From: Pseudomonadota bacterium
Lineage (GTDB): Bacteria; Pseudomonadota; Alphaproteobacteria; Caulobacterales; Caulobacteraceae
Assembly (NCBI GenBank): GCA_023432855.1
Contig: JAEZEZ010000094.1
Location: forward strand, 1 to 43,130
Direction: 5' to 3'
DNA length: 43,130 nt
A model generated the notes under the pieces. It searched no databases, was not told the origin of the DNA, and saw nothing but the letters and a program-made list of their open reading frames with translations. The translations under genes and the position numbers were made by a program. Shown here one piece after another: positions 37,222 through 43,130 of this stretch (within the stretch, counting starts at the first letter, position 1; the number at the start of each line of letters is the position of its first letter).

Positions 37222-38321
37222 GGGGCGACAATCTCCTGCACGATCCGTTCGGCCGCCCGCCCGTCGCCGTAGGGATTTGGAATCTGCTTGTGGTCGGTCG
37301 CGTCTAACGCCTCGCGCACCGAAGTGACAATTCTTTCGACGTCCGTGCCGACCAGCTTGACCGCGCCGGCCTCCAGAGCCTCGGGCCTTTCGGTGACTTC
37401 GCGCATCACCAGGACCGGCTTGCCGAGCGACGGCGCCTCCTCCTGGACACCGCCGGAATCAGTGAGGATCACGCTGGCCCGGCCCATCAGGTAGACGAAC
37501 GAGAGATAGTCCACCGGCTCCACCAGCGAGATGTTCGGCCGGTCGGCCAGCAGGCTCATGACGGGCTTTCGGACGTTGGGGTTGAGATGGACCGGGTAGA
37601 GGACCTGGACGTCCTCGTGCTCGCCGATGTCGTGCAGGGCGCGGCAGATGTCCTGGAAGCCCTGGCCGAAGTTTTCCCGGCGGTGCCCGGTGACCAGCAC
37701 CAGCTTTTTCGACGGATCGAGCTGGGGGAAACGCGCAGCCAGCGACGCCTCCAGTTCCGGCTCGGCGTCGATCCGGCCCTTCACGTGCAGCAGGGCGTCG
37801 ACCACCGTGTTGCCGGTAACGACGATGTGCTTCCGGCCGAGGTTCTCCGCCAGAAGATTGTCGCGCGCCGAAGCCGTAGGCGCGTAGAGGTGGTCGGCGA
37901 CGAGGTCGACGACACGGCGATTGAGCTCTTCGGGCCAGGGTTGATCCAGGCGTCCGCTGCGCAGCCCGGCCTCGACGTGCCCGATCGGAATCTTGTGATG
38001 AAAGGCGGCCGTGGCCGCGGCGGCGGCGGTCGAGGTGTCGCCGTGCACCAGCACCCGGTCGGGGCGCTCGGTGGCGAAAACATCCTCGAGCCGGGTCAGG
38101 ACCCGGGCGAACAGTCCATTGAGGCTCTGGTTCGGCTCCATGACCTTCAGATCGCGGTCCGCCTCGATGGCGAACAGGTCCATGACCTGGGCCAGCATCT
38201 CGCGGTGCTGGCCCGTGGACCAGACTTCGGTCTGGACGCCGGGCCTGGCCTTCAGGGCGCGCACCACCGGAGCCATCTTGATGGCCTCGGGCCGGGTGCC
38301 GAAAATCACCGCCACCTTCAT
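37218..38321 (-). CDS. wecB: Non-hydrolysing UDP-N-acetylglucosamine 2-epimerase
   Basis: Interconverts UDP-GlcNAc and UDP-ManNAc, supplying the dehydrogenase encoded downstream. Seen: 367 residues. Motifs: VAVIFGTRPEAIKMAPVVRA, then STGQHREML, VLVHGDTSTAAAAATAAFH, HVEAGLRSGRLDQPWPEE-type VEAGLRSGRLDQPWPEELNR, LVLVTGHRRENFGQGF, TDSGGVQEEAPSLGKPVLVM and REVTERPEALEAG. These are all WecB signatures, distinct from the hydrolysing NeuC-type gene at 9593. The ATG at 38319-38321 was chosen because the protein then begins at the first strand; the longer frame to 38456 has no family match. The 268-base upstream gap is shared with the divergent bkd operon. Confidence 0.94.
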   Translation of the reverse strand: MKVAVIFGTRPEAIKMAPVVRALKARPGVQTEVWSTGQHREMLAQVMDLFAIEADRDLKVMEPNQSLNGLFARVLTRLEDVFATERPDRVLVHGDTSTAAAAATAAFHHKIPIGHVEAGLRSGRLDQPWPEELNRRVVDLVADHLYAPTASARDNLLAENLGRKHIVVTGNTVVDALLHVKGRIDAEPELEASLAARFPQLDPSKKLVLVTGHRRENFGQGFQDICRALHDIGEHEDVQVLYPVHLNPNVRKPVMSLLADRPNISLVEPVDYLSFVYLMGRASVILTDSGGVQEEAPSLGKPVLVMREVTERPEALEAGAVKLVGTDVERIVTSVREALDATDHKQIPNPYGDGRAAERIVQEIVAP

Positions 38322-38589
38322 CAGGCCTGCCGTCGCTCCTGTGTGGTCAAGCTGGAATCCCGCTTTCCGGGCGGGCGGCGCTGCGTAACGGAGGCCGCCG
38401 CCCGGGTCCACCCCATGGGCGCCAATTGTGACGGCAGGCGGGTCGCGGACTAACAATTTGGGCTCTGGCCGGACCTCTCGCCCACCCTCCGGCGGTTGAT
38501 CGGTCCGTGATTGCTCCGTAGAGGAAGCCGCTCAGACGGCGGCGAACGCCGCGCGCCCCGGAAACGTCCGGGCGTCACCAGGAAACGTC
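38322..38589. promoter_or_regulatory. Divergent intergenic region between wecB and the 2-oxo acid dehydrogenase operon
   Basis: 268 bases with no supported gene. Near the bkd side are two small GC hairpins: GGCG-GCGAA-CGCC at about 38539-38550, and CCCGG-AAACGT-CCGGG at 38557-38572. They are followed by AGGA at 38580-38583, the ribosome-binding site of the E1 alpha gene. On the wecB side, CTAACAATTTGG around 38448-38461 is the AT-richest part. No confident -35/-10 pair can be assigned on either strand. Confidence 0.3.
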
Positions 38590-39819
38590 ATGAAGAACAA
38601 AGTCCCGCTAAGCCTGAGGGTGCCCGAGCCGCCGGCCCGGCCCGGCGACAAGGCCGACTTCAGCCACCTGATCCTGCAGGCTGCGGGCGAGACGCCCCGC
38701 CCCGAGATCTCCGCCGACCCCTTCGACATCCGCGACCTCGCGTTCAGCCTGGTGCGGGTGCTGGACGAGGATGGGCAGGCCGTCGGCCCGTGGAATCCGC
38801 GGCTCGACCCCGAGGCCCTGCGCAAAGGGCTGATGGACATGGTGCTGGTGCGCGCATTCGACGACCGCATGCACCGCGCCCACCGCCAGGGAAAGACCAG
38901 CTTCTATATGAAATGTACGGGCGAGGAGGCCATCGCCTGCGCCCAGGCCGTGGTGCTCAGCCGCGAGGACATGGGCTTCCCGACCTATCGCCAGCAGGGG
39001 CTGCTCATCGCCCGCGGCTATCCGCTCGCGGACATGATGAACCAGATCTATTCGAACGCGAGCGACCCGATCAAAGGCCGCCAGCTGCCGATCATGTACT
39101 CGTCGAAGGAGTACGGCTTCTTCACCATCTCGGGGAACCTGGGCACCCAGTACCCGCAGGCGGTGGGCTGGGCCATGGCCTCGGCCTACAAGGGCGACGA
39201 CAAGATCGCGGCGGCCTGGATCGGCGACGGCGCCACCGCCGAGGGCGATTTCCACAACGCGCTGACCTTCGCCGCCGTCTATCGCGCGCCGGTGATCCTC
39301 AACATCGTCAACAACCAGTGGGCCATCAGCTCCTTCCAGGGCATCGCCGGCGGCATGGAGACGACCTTCGCTTCCAAGGCCATCGGCTATGGCCTGCCGG
39401 CGCTGCGGGTCGACGGTAATGACTACCTGGCTGTGCACGCGGCGACGACCTGGGCGGCGGAGCGCGCGCGTTCGAACCAGGGGGCGACGGTGATCGAGTT
39501 CGTCACCTACCGCGCCGCGCAGCACTCCACCTCCGACGATCCCTCGCGCTATCGGCCGGCGGACGAGTGGGACCACTTCCCGCTGGGCTGCCCGATCGCG
39601 CGCCTGAAGCAGCACCTGATCGCCATCGGCGAATGGGACGAGGCGCGCCATGAGGCGGCCGAGAAGGACGCCGTGGAGAAGGTCCGGGAGGCCGGGAAGG
39701 TCTCCGAGGCCATCGGCACCATCGGACAGTCGCGGCCCTCGGTGAAGGAGATGTTCGAGGAGGTCTTCGCCGAACCCGACTGGCGCCTGCGCGAACAGCG
39801 CGGCGAGGTGGGAGTCTGA
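38590..39819 (+). CDS. bkdA1: Branched-chain 2-oxo acid dehydrogenase E1 alpha subunit
   Basis: TPP-binding half of the E1 decarboxylase that oxidises the 2-oxo acids of valine, leucine and isoleucine. Seen: 409 residues. The N-terminal ~60-residue extension (ISADPFDIRDLAFSLVRVLD) is typical of BkdA1-type alpha chains. Then come DRMHRAHRQGKTSFYMKCTG and EEAIACAQAVVL. The TPP motif is WIGDGATAEGDFHNALTFA, ending NNQWAIS, near residues 210-245. The phosphorylation-loop-like YRAAQHSTSDDPSRYRP is also present. The ATG has AGGA 7 bases upstream. It is followed 2 bases later by the beta subunit gene. Confidence 0.94.
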   Translation: MKNKVPLSLRVPEPPARPGDKADFSHLILQAAGETPRPEISADPFDIRDLAFSLVRVLDEDGQAVGPWNPRLDPEALRKGLMDMVLVRAFDDRMHRAHRQGKTSFYMKCTGEEAIACAQAVVLSREDMGFPTYRQQGLLIARGYPLADMMNQIYSNASDPIKGRQLPIMYSSKEYGFFTISGNLGTQYPQAVGWAMASAYKGDDKIAAAWIGDGATAEGDFHNALTFAAVYRAPVILNIVNNQWAISSFQGIAGGMETTFASKAIGYGLPALRVDGNDYLAVHAATTWAAERARSNQGATVIEFVTYRAAQHSTSDDPSRYRPADEWDHFPLGCPIARLKQHLIAIGEWDEARHEAAEKDAVEKVREAGKVSEAIGTIGQSRPSVKEMFEEVFAEPDWRLREQRGEVGV

Positions 39820-39821
39820 CC

Positions 39822-40835
39822 ATGGCTTCGCTCAACATGATCCAGGCGCTGAACTCGGCGCTCGACGTGAAGATGGCCCAGGACCCCGACGTCCTGAGCT
39901 TCGGCGAGGACGCCGGCTACTTCGGCGGAGTCTTCCGGGTGACCGACCAGCTGCAGCAGAAGCATGGCCTGACCCGCTCCTTCGACGCTCCGATCGCCGA
40001 GGGCGGCCTGATCGCCACCGCCATCGGCATGGGCGCCTACGGCCTGCGGCCGGTCGTCGAGATCCAGTTCGCCGACTACATCTACCCGGGCTACGACCAG
40101 ATCGTCTCCGAGGCGGCCAAGCTGCGTTATCGATCGGCGGGCATGTTCACCTCGCCGATCACCATCCGCAGCCCCTACGGCGGCGGCATCTTCGGCGGCC
40201 AGACGCACAGCCAGAGCCCCGAAAGCCTGTTCACTCACATCGCGGGCATCAAGACGGTGATCCCGTCCAACCCCTATGACGCCAAGGGGCTGCTCATAGC
40301 GTCCATCGAAGACGATGACCCGGTCGTCTTCTTCGAGCCGAAGCGCATCTACAATGGGCCCTTCGACGGTCATCACGACCGTCCGGTGAAGCCCTGGACC
40401 GGCCACGAGCTGGCCGAGGTGCCCGAGGGGCATTACGTCGTGCCGCTCGGCAAGGCGCGGATCATGCGCGAGGGCGCCGATGTCACCGTGCTCGCCTACG
40501 GCACCATGGTCTGGGTGGCGCTCGCCGCGGCCGAAGACACCGGCGTGGACGCCGAAGTGATCGACCTGCGCTCGCTGGTGCCGCTCGACATCGAGGCCAT
40601 CGAGGCCAGCGTGAAAAAGACGGGCCGCTGCGTGATCGTGCACGAGGCGCCGCGCACCTCCGGTTACGGCGCCGAGCTGAGCGCCCTGGTGCAGGAGCGC
40701 TGCTTCTACCACCTGGAGGCGCCTATCCAGCGCGTCACCGGTTGGGACACGCCATACCCCCACGCTTTCGAGTGGGAATACTTCCCCGGACCGAAGCGGG
40801 TCGGCGAGGCCCTCAAGCGGGTCATGGAGGGCTGA
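39822..40835 (+). CDS. bkdA2: Branched-chain 2-oxo acid dehydrogenase E1 beta subunit
   Basis: Transketolase-like partner of the alpha subunit that completes the E1 active site. Seen: 337 residues. Motifs: MIQALNSALDVKMAQDPDVL, FGEDAGYFGGVFRVTDQLQQ, FDAPIAEGGLIATAIGMGAY, QFADYIYPGYDQIVSEAAKL, SPYGGGIFGGQTHSQSPESL and LVPLDIEAIEASVKKTGRCV. FEWEYFPGPKRVGEALKRV ends the protein, as in BkdA2/BCKDH E1 beta. GGGAG lies upstream of the ATG within the end of the alpha gene. The spacing of 2 bases to each neighbouring gene shows a single operon. Confidence 0.94.
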   Translation: MASLNMIQALNSALDVKMAQDPDVLSFGEDAGYFGGVFRVTDQLQQKHGLTRSFDAPIAEGGLIATAIGMGAYGLRPVVEIQFADYIYPGYDQIVSEAAKLRYRSAGMFTSPITIRSPYGGGIFGGQTHSQSPESLFTHIAGIKTVIPSNPYDAKGLLIASIEDDDPVVFFEPKRIYNGPFDGHHDRPVKPWTGHELAEVPEGHYVVPLGKARIMREGADVTVLAYGTMVWVALAAAEDTGVDAEVIDLRSLVPLDIEAIEASVKKTGRCVIVHEAPRTSGYGAELSALVQERCFYHLEAPIQRVTGWDTPYPHAFEWEYFPGPKRVGEALKRVMEG

Positions 40836-40837
40836 GC

Positions 40838-42523
40838 ATGGGCAAGTACGTCTTCAAGCTGCCCGACGTGGGCGAAGGGACCGCCGAGGCCGAGGTCGTC
40901 GGCTGGCACGTGAAGCCCGGCGACCAGGTCGCCGAGGACCAGCTGATCGCCGACGTGATGACCGACAAGGCGACGGTCGAGCTGACCTCGCCGGTGTCCG
41001 GCACGGTCGTTTCTATCCACGGAGAGCCGGGTCAGATGGCCGCGGTCGGATCGCCTCTGGTCGTGTTCGAGGTCGAAGGCGCGGGCAACGCCGCCGGCGC
41101 CGATATGGATCATCCGGCCCCGCCCGCCGATGCGGACATCGCCGAGATGACGCCGGCCCACGACGAACACCGGCATGTCGAGGCCAGCTCCGAGGCCCTG
41201 CGTCCGGAGCCGGACGCCATGGGCCCGGCCAACTATGTCTTCAAGCTGCCGGACGTCGGCGAAGGCACCGCCGAGGCCGAACTCGTCGCCTGGCACGTGA
41301 AGGTCGGCGACCACGTGGCCGAAGACCAGCTGCTGGCCGAGGTCATGACCGACAAGGCGACCGTCGAGCTGACCAGCCCCGTCAGCGGCCTGGTCGTGGC
41401 CCTGCACGGCGAGGCCGGCGGCGTGCTGGCCGTCGGTTCGCCCCTCGTGGCCCTCGAGGTCGAAGGCAAGGGCAACGTCGAGACCACGCGCGAGACGCCC
41501 CCAGCCGCGAAGACCCCGCAGGCAAAGCCAGCTACTGCCGCCCCGGCCCCCAGGACCGAGGCGCCTGCGCCCAGGCCCGCGCCTGCATCGGCCCAATCCA
41601 CAACCGCCGGACGCGAGGCCTTCGCCACCCGAGCGGAAGGCTCAAAACCGCTCGCGTCGCCGGCCGTCCGCCAGCGCGCGCGCGAACTCGGCGTCGAGCT
41701 GCAGTTCGTGCCGGGCTCCGGCCCCGCCGGCCGGATCAGCCACCAGGACCTCGACGCCTATGTCTCGTCGGGGGGCCGCGGCCGCGCGCCTTCGGGCGGC
41801 GGGTCCGCCCGCGTCGCCCGCCAGGGCGTCGAGGAGATCAAGGTCATCGGCCTGCGCCGCAAGATCGCGGAGAAGATGCAGGAGGCCAAGCGCCGCATCC
41901 CGCATTTCATGTACGCCGAAGAGGTCGACGTCACAGAGCTCGAGGCCCTGCGCGCGCACCTCAACGCCCAGAACAAGGGCACGGACCGGCCCAAGCTGAA
42001 CGTGCTGCCGTTCCTGGCCATGGCCATGGTCCGCGTCCTGCCGCAGCATCCGTCGATCAACGGCCGGTACGACGACGATGCGGGCGTGTTCCATCGTTTC
42101 GACGGCGTGCACCTGGGCATCGCCGCCCAGACGCCGAACGGCCTGATGGTGCCGGTGGTGCGCCACGCCGAGGCGCTGGACGTCTACGGCATCGCCGACG
42201 AGATCGCCCGGGTCTCGTCCGCCGCCAAGTCGGGCAAGGCGTCGAAGGAAGAGCTCTCGGGTTCGACCATCACCATCACCTCGCTGGGTACGCTCGGCGG
42301 CGTGGTTCACACCCCGGTGATCAACCACCCGGAGGTGGCCATCGTCGGCCCCAACAAGATCCTCGAACGGGTTGTGGTGAAGAACGGCCAGATGGTGGTG
42401 CGGAAGATGATGAACATCTCCTCGTCCTTCGACCACCGCATCGTCGACGGCTACGACGCCGCCGAGTTCATCCAGAAGGTGAAGGGGCTGCTGGAACACC
42501 CGGCGACCCTGTTCATGGACTAA
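40838..42523 (+). CDS. bkdB: Branched-chain 2-oxo acid dehydrogenase E2 acyltransferase with two lipoyl domains
   Basis: Core acyltransferase that passes the acyl group from lipoyl-lysine to CoA. Seen: 561 residues. The first lipoyl domain is at 1-80 (Lys44 in VMTDKATVEL). A Pro/His-rich linker follows. The second lipoyl domain is at ~131-210 (Lys173 in the same motif) and nearly repeats the first. An Ala/Pro-rich hinge is at ~213-268 and the peripheral-subunit-binding domain at ~272-309 (SPAVRQRARELGVEL). The catalytic domain has SSFDHRIVDGYDAAEFIQ with His533 and Asp537. The ATG at 40838 is 2 bases after the beta subunit stop. Branched-chain specificity is inferred from the E1 genes. Confidence 0.94.
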   Translation: MGKYVFKLPDVGEGTAEAEVVGWHVKPGDQVAEDQLIADVMTDKATVELTSPVSGTVVSIHGEPGQMAAVGSPLVVFEVEGAGNAAGADMDHPAPPADADIAEMTPAHDEHRHVEASSEALRPEPDAMGPANYVFKLPDVGEGTAEAELVAWHVKVGDHVAEDQLLAEVMTDKATVELTSPVSGLVVALHGEAGGVLAVGSPLVALEVEGKGNVETTRETPPAAKTPQAKPATAAPAPRTEAPAPRPAPASAQSTTAGREAFATRAEGSKPLASPAVRQRARELGVELQFVPGSGPAGRISHQDLDAYVSSGGRGRAPSGGGSARVARQGVEEIKVIGLRRKIAEKMQEAKRRIPHFMYAEEVDVTELEALRAHLNAQNKGTDRPKLNVLPFLAMAMVRVLPQHPSINGRYDDDAGVFHRFDGVHLGIAAQTPNGLMVPVVRHAEALDVYGIADEIARVSSAAKSGKASKEELSGSTITITSLGTLGGVVHTPVINHPEVAIVGPNKILERVVVKNGQMVVRKMMNISSSFDHRIVDGYDAAEFIQKVKGLLEHPATLFMD

Positions 42524-42531
42524 CCCTTCTT

Positions 42532-42626
42532 CCGCTCATCCCCGCGAAAGCGGGGACCCAGTCCTTTCCAGGACCTGCAGCGGACAAACGAAATCACTGG
42601 GTCCCCGCGTCCGCGGGGATGAGCGG
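42532..42626. repeat. Double-hairpin inverted repeat (REP/MITE-like) between E2 and E3
   Basis: Left arm 42532-42562 and right arm 42596-42626 are 31-base inverted copies differing at 2 positions. Each arm is itself a hairpin: CCCCGC-gaaa-GCGGGG on the left and CCCCGC-gtcc-GCGGGG on the right, flanked by CCGCTCAT and ACCCAGT (or complements). The 33-base centre also holds a small hairpin (GTCC..GGAC). The element ends 8 bases before the E3 start codon. Such intergenic palindromes are common in alphaproteobacteria; no transposase is present. Confidence 0.8.
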
Positions 42627-42634
42627 ATATTGAG

Positions 42635-43130
42635 ATGGCTGACGTTCTGAAAACCAAAGTCCTCGTCGTCGGCGCCGGCACCGGCGGCTACGTGGCCGCG
42701 ATCCGCTGCGGGCAGCTCGGCCTCGACACCGTCATCGTCGACGGCGGCGCGGGGCTGGGCGGAACCTGCCTGAACGTGGGCTGCATCCCGTCCAAGGCCA
42801 TCATCCACGCGGCTTCCAAGTACGAGACCGTGGCCAAGGCGGCCGACGGCGGCACGCTGGGCATCACGGCGTCTAAGCCGGCGATCGACCTGAAGGCGAC
42901 CGTCGCCTGGAAGGACGGCGTGGTCGCGAAGCTGAACCAGGGTGTCGCGGGCCTGCTCAAGAAGGCGAAGGTGAAGGTCGTCAACGGCTGGGCCACTTTC
43001 TCCGACGCCAAGACCTGCACGGTGAAGACCGCCGACGGCGAACAGGTCATCCAGGCCGAGCACGTCATCCTGGCCACCGGCTCCGAGCCGGTGGAGCTGC
43101 CCTTCCTGCCGTTCGGCGGCGACGTGATTT
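42635..43130 (+). CDS. lpdA: Dihydrolipoyl dehydrogenase (E3), 3' partial
   Basis: FAD disulfide oxidoreductase that reoxidises the lipoyl groups of E2 with NAD. Seen: the first 165 codons, open to the window end. The FAD-binding motif is VLVVGAGTGGYVAAIRCGQL near residues 9-28. The redox-active pair Cys45/Cys50 is in GGTCLNVGCIPSKA. HVILATGSEPVELPF follows near residue 150. The ATG at 42635 is the first in frame and lies 8 bases after the inverted repeat. No strong ribosome-binding site is present, so the repeat arm (GGGGATGAGCGGATATTGAG) forms the whole leader. Last visible gene of the bkd operon. Confidence 0.93.
   Translation, partial: MADVLKTKVLVVGAGTGGYVAAIRCGQLGLDTVIVDGGAGLGGTCLNVGCIPSKAIIHAASKYETVAKAADGGTLGITASKPAIDLKATVAWKDGVVAKLNQGVAGLLKKAKVKVVNGWATFSDAKTCTVKTADGEQVIQAEHVILATGSEPVELPFLPFGGDVI

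Noticed and set aside
42532..42626. CRISPR repeat or phage attachment site
   Set aside because: Only one inverted pair exists, there are no spacers, and no integrase or tRNA is nearby.

Overview
The window is very GC-rich, almost fully coding, and alphaproteobacterial in character. A TonB-dependent receptor, a TadG-like pilin-assembly protein, a hybrid histidine kinase, a DUF6356-type protein and a branched-chain 2-oxo acid dehydrogenase operon together suggest Caulobacterales (a Caulobacter/Phenylobacterium-like genome). That placement is inferred from gene content and style, not from a marker gene. No rRNA, tRNA, CRISPR array, integrase or transposase was seen, and no gene-free stretch exceeds 300 bases.

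Region 1 (1-13760) is a surface-glycan locus. Eleven minus-strand genes run from a FlaA1/PglF-type 4,6-dehydratase down to a NeuD/PglD-type acetyltransferase, most of them overlapping by 4-8 bases. Together they encode the six activities needed to turn a UDP-GlcNAc-type sugar into a CMP-activated legionaminic-acid-type nonulosonate: dehydratase, aminotransferase, N-acetyltransferase, hydrolysing 2-epimerase, NeuB-type synthase and NeuA-type CMP transferase. The same run carries a Wzx-type flippase, a Wzy/WaaL-type polymerase or ligase, two glycosyltransferases and a methyltransferase. A PglC-type priming sugar transferase faces the cluster from the left edge. It reads in one frame with what looks like the C-terminus of a glycosyltransferase.

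Region 2 (13920-24455) is mixed: a PDZ-containing M48 metalloprotease, a TonB-dependent receptor without a visible signal peptide, a single-domain response regulator, an orphan TadG-like protein, a large hybrid histidine kinase (HAMP, HisKA, HATPase, receiver, Hpt), a SpoU-type RNA methyltransferase, and a sulfatase-fold exported protein that has lost its catalytic residues.

Region 3 (24463-35860) is metabolic: a PLP threonine/serine dehydratase, glycerol kinase, an EF-G-like GTPase, and then a TPP-dependent decarboxylase-like enzyme, an aldehyde dehydrogenase and a class III CoA-transferase on the minus strand, with glutaryl-CoA dehydrogenase divergent from them. The last four fit a route from 2-oxoadipate through glutarate to crotonyl-CoA; this is an inference. 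A DUF6356-type and a PH-domain membrane protein lie among them.

Region 4 (35944-43130) holds wecC and wecB (UDP-ManNAcA synthesis). Divergent from them is a branched-chain 2-oxo acid dehydrogenase operon (E1 alpha, E1 beta, E2 with two lipoyl domains, E3). A double-hairpin inverted repeat is inserted between E2 and E3. The E3 gene runs off the right edge.
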